Part shown: positions 1 through 7,157 of the stretch, one piece after another
Position numbering within the stretch: the first letter of the stretch is position 1
How the letters are laid out: each line of letters begins with the position of its first letter
Origin: an uncultured Faecalibacterium sp.
GTDB taxonomy: Bacteria > Bacillota > Clostridia > Oscillospirales > Ruminococcaceae
DNA: 22,493 bases
Direction of reading: 5' to 3'
NCBI GenBank assembly: GCA_934548045.1
Contig: CAKTEM010000027.1
Coordinates: 1 to 22,493, forward strand
The notes under the pieces: model-generated
Databases searched by the model: none
What the model saw: only the letters and a program-made list of their open reading frames with translations
What the model was told of the DNA's origin: nothing
Translations under genes and position numbers: made by a program

Positions 1-80
1 TAAAGGTTCCGTTACAAGTTTTTCGATATTGTTCAATTTTCAAGGTCCTGTCTAGCACCCTCAGCCTTTCGGCTGACAGC
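1..80 (-). other. Leader of an operon lying off the left edge, probably rRNA
   Basis: This is the transcribed leader downstream of the leftward promoter at 87-114. On the minus strand it holds a CAGCC-GAAA-GGCTG hairpin (62-75) with a GNRA tetraloop. It also holds CTTGAAAATTGAAC (31-44), which resembles the boxA-like tracts found near 16S and in 16S-23S spacers of Firmicutes. No mature RNA sequence is inside the window. The rRNA assignment is an inference from the tandem strong promoters and this tract; a tRNA or ribosomal protein operon is possible. Confidence 0.45.
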
Positions 81-86
81 TTATTT

Positions 87-114
87 ATTATACCACAGAA
101 GTGATTTTTGTCAA
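87..114 (-). promoter_or_regulatory. Consensus sigma-A promoter, proximal, leftward
   Basis: The minus strand reads TTGACA (109-114), a 16-bp spacer and TATAAT (87-92). Both hexamers are perfect. The bases before the -10 are TGTGG. It points off the left edge and is the inner of two tandem promoters, the arrangement usual for rRNA operons. Confidence 0.85.
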
Positions 115-272
115 GCCCTTATTTTTTGAAGTTCTTCGCTTTTCCGAACTTGTGAGTCACGATCTTCTCTCGGCTTCCGCCCGGAATCTTACGTCCTCAT
201 ATTGGTTCTTTCGTTTTACTTCTCAGCAGCGTCTCAGAAGTCATTCTTTGTCGCCGCGCTTGGTGCTTGAGT

Positions 273-301
273 ATAATACCACACACTCCCCCTTTTGGCA
301 A
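273..301 (-). promoter_or_regulatory. Strong sigma-A promoter, distal, leftward
   Basis: The minus strand reads TTGCCA (296-301), a 17-bp spacer and TATTAT (273-278), again with TGTGG just before the -10. It lies about 185 bp upstream of the promoter at 87-114 and points the same way. The 120-270 stretch between them has no convincing gene. Confidence 0.65.
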
Positions 302-405
302 CCCCTTTTTTCACTTTTTTCGCCTCTTTTTCGAGCTTTGTATACATCTGACAGTTTTTTGTAACGCCAAAGTCCGACTTTTGACATGTGCTCGATTTGA
401 CCGCT

Positions 406-442
406 TTTTTCTCTTTTATAAGGTAATTATATAAGAGAAAAA
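406..442. repeat. AT-rich inverted repeat in the divergent intergenic region
   Basis: Two 15-nt arms (406-420 and 428-442) pair with one mismatch around a 7-nt loop. The repeat lies between the leftward promoters and the nrdD promoter. It has no GC-rich stem and no known role. It could insulate the two divergent transcription units. The rest of 302-560 shows nothing else I can assign. Confidence 0.4.
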
Positions 443-564
443 GGTATAGATGAAAACGGATATTACCCTGTGGAATCGCATACTTTGCTTGCCCGATTTG
501 TCAAGAGGGTCGGGGCTAGATTTTGCTCTGAAAATTCCGGAACATTTTTGTTGAAAGCTACGAA

Positions 565-612
565 ACACAAAATGTAGTGGTCTTTCCATTGACATATCAC
601 TAAATAGTGATA
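565..612 (+). promoter_or_regulatory. Pair of NrdR-like operator boxes
   Basis: Box 1 is ACACAAAATGTAGTGG (565-580) and matches the NrdR consensus as I recall it (acaCwAtATaTwGtgt) at 13 of 16 positions. Box 2 is centred in the perfect 9-2-9 palindrome at 595-614 and is best aligned at 597-612. Box starts are 32 bp apart, about three helical turns, which is the known spacing for NrdR pairs. Box 2 lies inside the promoter spacer, so binding would block RNA polymerase. Control by NrdR with dATP is inferred; the nrdR gene is not in the window. Confidence 0.75.
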
Positions 613-616
613 TCAT
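589..616 (+). promoter_or_regulatory. Promoter of nrdD-nrdG
   Basis: TTGACA (589-594), a 16-bp spacer and TATCAT (611-616). The second NrdR-like box overlaps the spacer and the -10. Transcription would start near 623. Confidence 0.75.
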
Positions 617-640
617 AGTATTAATAGATGCGACTGAACG

Positions 641-670
641 CGGGTGCCTTCTAGTTTTAGGAGACACCCG
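641..670 (+). other. 5' UTR hairpin before nrdD
   Basis: CGGGTG (641-646) pairs with CACCCG (665-670), with a weaker inner CCT/AGG pairing, about 20 nt ahead of the ribosome binding site. There is no U-run after it, so it is not a terminator. It matches no riboswitch class I recognise and may only stabilise the mRNA. Confidence 0.35.
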
Positions 671-704
671 TTAGAACTGTCATAGATACGTAGGAGGAGA
701 GCAA

Positions 705-2876
705 ATGAAGATCATCAAGCGCAACGGCGCAGAGGTTCCCTTTGATATTACCAAGATCATCACTGCTGTTACCCGGGCCAGTGAGTCTGTCGGCGGCAAG
801 AGCCGCCTGACGAAAGAGCAGATCAACCAGATCGCGGATGCCGTCACCGACCAGTGCCAGGCACTGAACCGTGCGGTCAGCGTTGAGGAGGTCCAGGATT
901 TCGTCGAGAACCAGCTGATGGATATCAAGGCACACGACATTGCGCGGCACTACATCACCTACCGCTATGTGCAGAACCTGAAGCGTCAGACCAACACCAC
1001 CGATGAGCGCATCCTGAGCCTCATCGAGTGCCAGAACGAGGAAGTCAAACAGGAAAACGCCAACAAGAACCCCACCGTCAACAGCGTTCAGCGTGACTAC
1101 ATGGCCGGTGAGATCTCCAAAGACCTGACTGCCCGTCTGCTGCTCGACCCTGAGATCGTCAAGGCGCATCAGGAAGGTCTGATCCATTTCCACGATTCCG
1201 ACTATTTCGCACAGCACATGCACAATTGCGATCTGGTGAACCTCGAGGATATGCTGCAGAACGGCACCGTCATCTCCGGCACCTACATCGAGAAACCGCA
1301 CAGCTTCTCGACTGCCTGCAATATTGCGACCCAGATCATCGCACAGGTCGCTTCCAACCAGTACGGCGGCCAGAGCATCAGCCTGACCCACCTTGCACCC
1401 TTCGTGGATGTCTCCCGTAAGAAGATCGCCAACGAAGTCGAAATCGAGATGCAGGGTCTGGATGTCTCCGCCGAGCGGAAGAAAGAGATCGTCGAGCGTC
1501 GTCTGCGCAACGAGATCAACCGCGGTGTCCAGACCATCCAGTATCAGGTCGTGACCCTGATGACCACCAACGGTCAGGCTCCGTTCATCACCGTCTTTAT
1601 GTATCTGGGCGAAGCACGTAATCCGCAGGAAAAGGCCGACCTCGCCATCATCATCGAAGAGACCATCCGTCAGCGGTATCAGGGTGTCAAGAACGAGGCC
1701 GGTGTCTGGATCACTCCGGCTTTCCCGAAGCTTATCTACGTTCTCGAGGAAGACAACATCCACCCGGATTCTCCCTATTATTATCTGACCGAGCTGGCCG
1801 CCAAGTGTACCGCCAAGCGGATGGTTCCGGACTACATCTCCGAAAAGAAGATGCTGGAACTCAAGGTCGACAAGAACGGTGAGGGCCACTGCTACACCTG
1901 CATGGGCTGCCGCAGCTTCCTGACCCCGTACGTTGACCCCGAGACCAACAAGCCGAAATACTATGGCCGCTTCAATCAGGGCGTCGTCACCATCAATCTG
2001 GTGGACGTTGCCCTCAGCTCCGGCGGCAACTTCGACAAGTTCTGGAAGATTTTTGACGAGCGTCTCGACCTCTGCCACCGCGCACTGCAGGCACGTCATA
2101 AGCGTCTGCTGGGTACGCCCAGCGATGCCGCACCCATCCTGTGGCAGTACGGCGCACTGGCACGCCTGAAAAAGGGCGAGAAAATCGACAAACTGCTCTT
2201 CGGCGGCTACTCCACCATCAGCCTCGGCTACGCAGGTCTGTATGAGTGTGTCAAGTATATGACCGGCAAGAGCCACACCGATGCAGGCGCAAAGCCGTTC
2301 GCACTGAGCGTCATGCAGCACATGAACGACAAGTGCAACGAGTGGAAGGCCGCTGAGAACATCGACTATTCCCTGTATGGCACGCCGCTGGAATCCACTA
2401 CCTACAAGTTCGCAAAGTGCCTGCAGCAGCGTTTCGGCATCGTGCCGGGCATCACCGACAAGAACTATATCACCAACAGCTACCATGTCCACGTCTCGGA
2501 GAAGATCGACGCCTTCACCAAGCTGAAGTTCGAGAGCGAGTTCCAGAAGCTCTCTCCGGGCGGTGCCATCAGCTACGTCGAGGTTCCCAACATGCAGGAT
2601 AACCTCGAGGCGGTCATGAGTGTTCTGCAGTTCATCTACGACAACATCATGTATGCTGAACTGAACACCAAATCGGATTACTGCCAGTGCTGCGGCTACG
2701 ACGGCGAGATCAAAATCGTCGAGGACGACGGCAAGCTGGTTTGGGAATGTCCAAAGTGCGGCAACCGCGATCAGAACAAGCTGAATGTCGCACGCCGCAC
2801 CTGCGGCTACATCGGCACCCAGTTCTGGAATCAGGGCCGGACGCAGGAGATCAAAGACCGCGTGCTGCATCTGTAA
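705..2876 (+). CDS. nrdD: Anaerobic (class III) ribonucleoside-triphosphate reductase
   Basis: This 723-residue glycyl-radical enzyme reduces NTPs to dNTPs without oxygen, in the cytoplasm, after activation by NrdG. The N-terminal ~90 residues (MKIIKRNG..FDITKI) form an ATP-cone for allosteric control. The active-site region carries CYTCMGCRS with C396, C399 and C402. A C-terminal zinc site is visible as C660/C663 (CQCC) and C682/C685 (CPKC). The glycyl-radical motif RRTCGYIG places the radical at G701, close to the C-terminus as expected. The start is set by TAGGAGGAG at 691-699. Length is normal for the family. It heads an operon with nrdG behind NrdR-like boxes. A 737-codon antisense open frame over the gene is a codon-bias shadow. 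Confidence 0.97.
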   Translation: MKIIKRNGAEVPFDITKIITAVTRASESVGGKSRLTKEQINQIADAVTDQCQALNRAVSVEEVQDFVENQLMDIKAHDIARHYITYRYVQNLKRQTNTTDERILSLIECQNEEVKQENANKNPTVNSVQRDYMAGEISKDLTARLLLDPEIVKAHQEGLIHFHDSDYFAQHMHNCDLVNLEDMLQNGTVISGTYIEKPHSFSTACNIATQIIAQVASNQYGGQSISLTHLAPFVDVSRKKIANEVEIEMQGLDVSAERKKEIVERRLRNEINRGVQTIQYQVVTLMTTNGQAPFITVFMYLGEARNPQEKADLAIIIEETIRQRYQGVKNEAGVWITPAFPKLIYVLEEDNIHPDSPYYYLTELAAKCTAKRMVPDYISEKKMLELKVDKNGEGHCYTCMGCRSFLTPYVDPETNKPKYYGRFNQGVVTINLVDVALSSGGNFDKFWKIFDERLDLCHRALQARHKRLLGTPSDAAPILWQYGALARLKKGEKIDKLLFGGYSTISLGYAGLYECVKYMTGKSHTDAGAKPFALSVMQHMNDKCNEWKAAENIDYSLYGTPLESTTYKFAKCLQQRFGIVPGITDKNYITNSYHVHVSEKIDAFTKLKFESEFQKLSPGGAISYVEVPNMQDNLEAVMSVLQFIYDNIMYAELNTKSDYCQCCGYDGEIKIVEDDGKLVWECPKCGNRDQNKLNVARRTCGYIGTQFWNQGRTQEIKDRVLHL

Positions 2877-2879
2877 GGT

Positions 2880-3080
2880 AAAGAAGGCTGTTGCAAAATA
2901 CTCCCCCAGTCACAGCTTCGCTGTGCCAGCTCCCTCGGAGATGGGGCCTTGGCCTAGCAGTAAGCTGTAAAAGCCTCCCTAGACTCCCTCCGGCCGGAGG
3001 GAGATGTCTCGAAGAGACAGAGGGTGGATGGGTGGCATCGCGTTAGCGATGACGGAGGGAGTTTTGCAACAGCTTCTTTT
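2880..3080. repeat. Modular palindromic repeat, copy A (between nrdD and nrdG)
   Basis: The ends are inverted repeats (2880-2905 and 3057-3080) built on GCTGTTGCAAAA..CTCCC. Inside are hairpin CACAG-CTTCG-CTGTG (2911-2925), a perfect 20-bp palindrome (2984-3003), hairpin GTCTC-GAA-GAGAC (3006-3018) and hairpin CATCGC-GTTA-GCGATG (3036-3051). It begins 3 nt after the nrdD stop and ends just before the nrdG start, so it is transcribed inside the nrdDG message. Its right half (2982-3058) aligns with copy D, and its left half is the reverse complement of part of copy B. No protein is encoded. Confidence 0.85.
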
Positions 3081-3092
3081 ATGGAGAAACCT

Positions 3093-3644
3093 ATGAATTA
3101 CGCAACCATTAAATATTACGACATCGCCAACGGGCCGGGCGTCCGGACGAGTGTATTCGTGTCGGGATGCCGCCATCACTGTCCGGGCTGTTTCAATGAG
3201 ATCGCATGGGATTTCGGATACGGCAAACCCTTCGACAAGCCGGTTCGGAACGAGGTCTTCGCTTCCTGCAAGCCGGACTACATCACCGGGCTGTCTTTGC
3301 TGGGCGGCGAACCGATGGAGCCGGAAAATCAGCGTGACCTGCTCCCCTTTGTCCGGAATTTCAAGGCCCTCTACCCGAAGAAAACGGTCTGGTGCTACTC
3401 AGGCTACACTTGGGAACAGCTGACCGGTGCGGTTCTGGCATCCTGCCGGTGCGAAGTCACCGACGAGCTGCTGAAGCTGCTGGATGTTTTGGTAGATGGC
3501 CGGTTCGTGCAGGCCGAACACGACATCTCTCTCCGTTTCCGGGGCAGCCGGAACCAGCGTCTGCTGGATGTTCCCAAATCTCTCGCCGCCGGGCAGCCGG
3601 TCTGGTGGGAGGATGAAAAAGTCTTCTCGACTCATACGATGTAA
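3093..3644 (+). CDS. nrdG: Anaerobic ribonucleotide reductase activating protein
   Basis: This 183-residue radical-SAM enzyme makes the glycyl radical on NrdD. The cluster motif is C26-RHH-C30-PG-C33. A glycine-rich LLGGEP segment for SAM binding follows near residue 71. I chose the ATG at 3093 because GGAGA at 3083-3087 precedes it at proper distance and family members start close to the YYDIxNGPGVR block. An in-frame ATG at 3081 and a longer frame from 3024 run into the repeat and lack good ribosome sites. It is co-oriented with nrdD, separated by repeat copy A, and followed by a strong bidirectional terminator. Confidence 0.95.
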   Translation: MNYATIKYYDIANGPGVRTSVFVSGCRHHCPGCFNEIAWDFGYGKPFDKPVRNEVFASCKPDYITGLSLLGGEPMEPENQRDLLPFVRNFKALYPKKTVWCYSGYTWEQLTGAVLASCRCEVTDELLKLLDVLVDGRFVQAEHDISLRFRGSRNQRLLDVPKSLAAGQPVWWEDEKVFSTHTM

Positions 3645-3648
3645 GTAA

Positions 3649-3712
3649 AAAGAGTCTGGATTTTCCACAACGTTTACCTGAAGCGTGGAAAATCCAGACT
3701 CTTTCTTTATTT
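3649..3712. terminator. Bidirectional terminator between nrdG and recQ
   Basis: A perfect 20-bp stem (3649-3668 with 3685-3704) encloses a 16-nt loop. CTTTATTTT follows on the plus strand, and the A-run at 3647-3651 gives a U-run on the minus strand. It begins 4 nt after the nrdG stop and ends next to the recQ stop, so it serves both convergent genes. Confidence 0.85.
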
Positions 3713-5298
3713 TATTCCCGGCTGCTCACCATATCCTCGATGAGGCGGAGGAAGGCCATGCCGTAATGGGCGGCTTTCTTCTCACCGACACCGGTGATAT
3801 TGAGCAGTTCGTCCATACTGAGCGGCTTTTTTTGTGCCATTTCACGAAGGGTGGCGTCGTTGAAGACCATGAACGCCGGAACGTTCTGCTTCCCGGCAAG
3901 ACGTTTCCGCACAGCATACAGGGCGGCCAGCAGCTTTTCGTCTGCCTCGCTCAGTTCGACTGGCTCGGAAGCACGGCGGCGTGGACGCTCCGCCAGACGG
4001 CGCGCGGATGCCGCCGCTCGTTCCTTGGCCTGCGCCGCACGCTGTTCCAACAGCTGCGTTTCCTCTTCCGCCGCCAGACAGCAGGAGCACTTCCCACACT
4101 TTTGGGGTGCAGCTTCACCGAAATAGCTCAGCATGAACCCACGCAGACACTTCGTGGTGGTGGAATAGAAGGTCATGTACTTGAGCCGTTCCTCGGCTTT
4201 CCGGGCAGCTTCGGCTTTGACATCGGCAGGCAGGCCGTTGTCCGCCTCCATCTCTTTCTCAATAAAGAACCGTATCGTCCGGACATCCGTTCCCGAGTAC
4301 AGCAGAGTACAGCGTGCTGGTTCGCCATCTCGCCCGGCACGGCCTGCCTCCTGATAGTAGCTTTCCAAGTCCTTTGGCATATTATAATGGATGACGAACC
4401 GGACATTCGGCTTGTCGATCCCCATGCCGAACGCATTGGTCGCCACCATGATCTGGACACGGTCATAGAGGAAGTCATCCTGATTCCGCCGCCGCACCTC
4501 CGGGTCAAGCTTGGCGTGGTATGCCGCAGCCCGGATGCCCCGGCTCTGGAGCAGCCGGGCTGTCTCATCCACCTGCTTGGTGGTACTGCAATAGACAATG
4601 CCGGCGTTATCCCGTTCCTTGAGGACAAGGTCGAGCAGTTCTCGCGGCTTCTGGCTCGGCAGTGCGCGCCGGGTCTCGAAGTAAAGATTCGGGCGATCGA
4701 AGCCGGTCGTCACCTCGTAGGGGTTCTGGAGTTCGAGGTGGTTCCGGATATCCTCGCGCACCCGTGCCGTCGCGGTCGCTGTAAATGCACCCACGACCGG
4801 GCGGCTGGGCAGACTATCGACGAACTCCTTGATGCGCAGATAGCTCGGGCGGAAATCCTGTCCCCACTGGCTGATGCAGTGCGCCTCGTCCACCGTCACC
4901 ATGCTGATGGTCCGCTCCTGCGCGAACCGCTGGAACCCCGGCATCTCGAGTCGTTCGGGCGCGACGTAGATGATCTTATACCAGCCCTCGCGCGCACGGC
5001 GGAGCATCAGGACTTTCTGGTTGTCGGTCAGACTGTTGTTCAAAAATGCCGCCGCGACACCGGCCTGTACCAATGCGCCGACCTGATCTTTCATCAGGCT
5101 CACCAGCGGCGATACCACGATGGTGATACCCGGCAGCAGCAGAGCCGGCACCTGATAACAGATGGATTTGCCTGCACCGGTCGGCATCACCGCCAGAACA
5201 TCCCGTCCGGCTAACAGCTGATCGACGATCTCTTCCTGCCCGGGGCGGAAGCTGTCGTAGCCGAACACCTTCTTCAATATCGAACGCTGGTCTTCCAT
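3712..5298 (-). CDS. recQ: RecQ-family ATP-dependent DNA helicase
   Basis: This 528-residue SF2 helicase unwinds DNA 3' to 5' in recombination and fork repair. The Walker A motif is MPTGAGKS (38-45) and the Walker B DEAH box is at 137-140, followed by CISQWGQDFR. Motif VI is YYQEAGRAGRDG (314-325). A zinc-binding cysteine set follows: C384, C401, C404 and C406 or C407. After it the usual RQC winged helix is missing. Instead an Ala/Arg/Glu-rich linker (about 408-448) leads straight to an HRDC domain (451-528) with a GVGEKKA hairpin. Length is therefore below the ~600 of E. coli RecQ. CAGGAGGAA sits at good distance before the ATG. It is convergent with nrdG and divergent from the next gene. 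Confidence 0.93.
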   Translation of the reverse strand: MEDQRSILKKVFGYDSFRPGQEEIVDQLLAGRDVLAVMPTGAGKSICYQVPALLLPGITIVVSPLVSLMKDQVGALVQAGVAAAFLNNSLTDNQKVLMLRRAREGWYKIIYVAPERLEMPGFQRFAQERTISMVTVDEAHCISQWGQDFRPSYLRIKEFVDSLPSRPVVGAFTATATARVREDIRNHLELQNPYEVTTGFDRPNLYFETRRALPSQKPRELLDLVLKERDNAGIVYCSTTKQVDETARLLQSRGIRAAAYHAKLDPEVRRRNQDDFLYDRVQIMVATNAFGMGIDKPNVRFVIHYNMPKDLESYYQEAGRAGRDGEPARCTLLYSGTDVRTIRFFIEKEMEADNGLPADVKAEAARKAEERLKYMTFYSTTTKCLRGFMLSYFGEAAPQKCGKCSCCLAAEEETQLLEQRAAQAKERAAASARRLAERPRRRASEPVELSEADEKLLAALYAVRKRLAGKQNVPAFMVFNDATLREMAQKKPLSMDELLNITGVGEKKAAHYGMAFLRLIEDMVSSRE

Positions 5299-5332
5299 GA
5301 AGTTCCTCCTGTTTTGTAAAACGCTGACTTTC

Positions 5333-5341
5333 AGTATACCA
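5333..5341 (-). promoter_or_regulatory. Possible extended -10 of recQ
   Basis: The minus strand has TGG followed by TATACT (-10 at 5333-5338), about 35 nt before the recQ start codon. No good -35 is visible. TGTGGTATA is shared with the two promoters at the left end, which supports an extended -10 element. Confidence 0.4.
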
Positions 5342-5411
5342 CAAAAACGTCTTTCGTTGCGGATTTCCGAAGTTTTTTCTGGTTTTGATAGCTTTTCACG
5401 CGCGAAAATGC

Positions 5412-5417
5412 TATAAT
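5412..5417 (+). promoter_or_regulatory. Possible -10 of the glycosyltransferase gene
   Basis: TATAAT at 5412-5417 lies 74 nt before the ATG. The nearest -35-like TTGATA (5385-5390) is 21 bp away, which is too far for a good promoter, so the call is weak. Confidence 0.4.
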
Positions 5418-5491
5418 ATAGTTACATATCTCCATCTCTGGCCGCCGCACTCGCGTTCTGGCCGCAAAAACAATAAGGAGTATTTGAACAC

Positions 5492-6520
5492 ATGCAACAG
5501 AAATTGATCACCTTTGCAGTTCCCTGCTATAACTCTGCGGCCTACATGCGCCACTGCATCGAGACTCTGCTCTCCGCCGGTGAGCGTGCCGAGATCATCC
5601 TCGTGGACGACGGTTCCGTCAAGGACGAGACCCCGGCCATCTGCGACGAGTACGCCGAGAAGTACCCCACCATCGTCAAGGCCATCCATCAGGAGAACGG
5701 CGGCCACGGCGAGGGCGTCAATCAGGGCATCCGGAACGCCTCCGGCCTGTATTACAAGGTCGTGGACAGCGATGACTGGCTGGACACCGACTGCCTGAAA
5801 AAAGTCCTTGACCGCCTGCAGTCTCTCGTCACGCGCGGCACCTCGCCCGACCTGATGATCTGCAACTACGTTTACGAGCATGTCGAGGACGGCACCTCTC
5901 ACGTTGTCCGTTACACCAACGTCTTCCCGGAGAACCGCCTGTTCAGCTGGATGCACGTCGGCCACTTCCGCCCCGACCAGAACCTGCTGATGCACTCGGT
6001 CATCTACCGCACTGCTGTCCTGCGCAAGTGCGGCATGGTCCTGCCCAAGCACACCTTCTACGTTGATAACATTTTCGTCTACCAGCCCCTGCCCTATGTC
6101 AAGAGCATGTATTACATGAACCTTGACCTCTACCGCTACTTCATCGGCCGCTCCGACCAGAGCGTCAACGAGAGCGTCATGGTGAAGCGTGTCGACCAGC
6201 AGCTCCGCGTCACCAAGCACATGATCGACTGTCAGGATCTGGACGCCCTGAAGCACGAGAAGCGTCTGCGCGCCTACATGCTCCACTACCTGTCCATGAT
6301 GATGGCCGTCAGCGACATCTTCCTCCTGCTGGACGGCAGTGCTGAAGCCAAGGAGAAGAAGACCGAGCTGTGGAAGTACCTCAAGGACCACACCAAGTCC
6401 GATGTTTACCGCTCTGTCGTCCTGAGCGTCGGCGGCGTGACCAACATGAACTTCCCCAAGAGCGATAAGATCATCCTCGGCGGCTACCGCTTCGCCCAGA
6501 AGGTCTTCAAGTTCAACTAA
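5492..6520 (+). CDS. Glycosyltransferase family 2 protein
   Basis: This 342-residue protein has a GT-A fold near its N-terminus. It opens with the typical FAVPCYNSAAYM, then VDDGS (38-42), ENGGHGEGVNQGIRNA for sugar-nucleotide binding, and the metal-binding DSDDW (92-96). Residues after ~230 are helical and basic without a clear membrane span. Such enzymes move a sugar from a nucleotide donor to a cell-surface glycan or lipid; donor and acceptor cannot be read from the sequence. AAGGAG at 5475-5480 lies 11 nt before the ATG. It stands alone, divergent from recQ, with its own terminator, so it is not part of a visible polysaccharide cluster. Confidence 0.88.
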   Translation: MQQKLITFAVPCYNSAAYMRHCIETLLSAGERAEIILVDDGSVKDETPAICDEYAEKYPTIVKAIHQENGGHGEGVNQGIRNASGLYYKVVDSDDWLDTDCLKKVLDRLQSLVTRGTSPDLMICNYVYEHVEDGTSHVVRYTNVFPENRLFSWMHVGHFRPDQNLLMHSVIYRTAVLRKCGMVLPKHTFYVDNIFVYQPLPYVKSMYYMNLDLYRYFIGRSDQSVNESVMVKRVDQQLRVTKHMIDCQDLDALKHEKRLRAYMLHYLSMMMAVSDIFLLLDGSAEAKEKKTELWKYLKDHTKSDVYRSVVLSVGGVTNMNFPKSDKIILGGYRFAQKVFKFN

Positions 6521-6532
6521 TCTGTAAACGAT

Positions 6533-6597
6533 AAAACGCATGTGAGATGCACTTCCCGAGTGGAAGCTCTCACATGCGTTTCTTTTTATGATCTTGA
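6533..6597. terminator. Bidirectional terminator after the glycosyltransferase
   Basis: AAACGCATGTGAGA pairs with TCTCACATGCGTTT, and an inner CTTCC/GGAAG stem extends the hairpin. CTTTTT follows on the plus strand. It sits between two convergent genes, 12 nt after one stop and directly at the other. Confidence 0.8.
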
Positions 6598-6598
6598 T

Positions 6599-6982
6599 TT
6601 ACCCTTTCAGGTCGGTGATATCCAGGATCGACGCATTTCCGTCGAGGTCTTCATAAATCGTCACCATTGCCTGATAGGGTTCCGCGCCGGGATAGACGAC
6701 CTGTGCGTCGCAGAGGAAGCGGTAATTCGTACCGGCGACCACCTGCGTTCCCAGCAGCTCCACCGGCTTGTAGCTGACACCGGTAAAACCTTCCATCGCT
6801 TTATCGAATGCGGCCTGTGCTTCTTTGGTAATCGCCGGAGATGTCGGCTGTGTCCAGCCGCCGACCAGTTCGGTCTCCTGCGAGGTCACGGGGTTCATCA
6901 CCGGTGCTGTATATACGCTTGCTGTAACGCCAATCGTCATTGCCGCCATTGCGGCCAGTGCCAAAAACATGATATGATCCAT
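6599..6982 (-). CDS. Small exported protein with a cystatin (stefin)-like domain
   Basis: This 127-residue protein starts with a hydrophobic segment (residues 3-22, FLALAAMAAMTIGV), a signal peptide or membrane anchor with no lysine or arginine in front. Residues 39-124 match the stefin layout. GG at 41-42 stands in the place of the inhibitory N-terminal glycine, a helix follows (EAQAAFDKAMEGF), then TQVVAGTNY (79-87), the hallmark QxVxG loop of cystatins. The GG-to-QVVAG distance is 39 residues against about 41 in human stefin A. I chose the ATG at 6982 for its AAGGAGGGT site; the open frame upstream lacks one. Papain-type protease inhibition is inferred from the motif only. It is convergent with the glycosyltransferase and downstream of the cysS terminator. 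Confidence 0.78.
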   Translation of the reverse strand: MDHIMFLALAAMAAMTIGVTASVYTAPVMNPVTSQETELVGGWTQPTSPAITKEAQAAFDKAMEGFTGVSYKPVELLGTQVVAGTNYRFLCDAQVVYPGAEPYQAMVTIYEDLDGNASILDITDLKG

Positions 6983-7094
6983 CTTTCTGTACCCTCCTTC
7001 TGGGGATGTGGCCGGTTTTTCCGACCTTTCACCCTGAATACGGGTATCCGCTCCCTCAAATTGCAGGATTTCCAGTTTTTTCAAAAAGTGTTCA

Positions 7095-7140
7095 CAAAAA
7101 AGGCCGCCGCTCCGGTGTTTGTCCGGATACGGCGGCCTTT
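7095..7140 (-). terminator. cysS terminator
   Basis: On the minus strand a stem of 14-15 bp (GGCCGCCGTATCCGG with CCGGAGCGGCGGCC) closes a 7-nt loop and is followed by TTTTTTG. It lies about 18 nt after the cysS stop codon. Confidence 0.88.
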
Positions 7141-7157
7141 CACGGTTTTAATTCAAA

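Noticed and set aside
101..667. Short open frames in the left intergenic region (101-364 plus, 416-667 minus)
   Set aside because: They cover promoters and the NrdR-like boxes, have low-complexity composition and no ribosome sites.
641..670. Riboswitch (for example cobalamin) before nrdD
   Set aside because: Only one simple hairpin is present and no conserved riboswitch core is visible.
657..2870. A 737-codon open frame antisense to nrdD
   Set aside because: It lies wholly over a clear nrdD, lacks recognisable domains and a ribosome site, and reflects codon bias that avoids stops on the other strand.
3685..5214. A 509-codon open frame antisense to recQ
   Set aside because: recQ on the other strand has all helicase motifs; this frame has none and is a shadow.
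5411..6541. Long open frame antisense to the glycosyltransferase, and a similar one at 12047-13300 over rimO
   Set aside because: Val/Asp/Leu-rich shadow translations with no family motifs.
6983..7084. Longer N-terminus of the cystatin-like protein starting at 7084
   Set aside because: No ribosome site there, a charged non-signal N-terminus, and a strong AAGGAGGGT site before the ATG at 6982.
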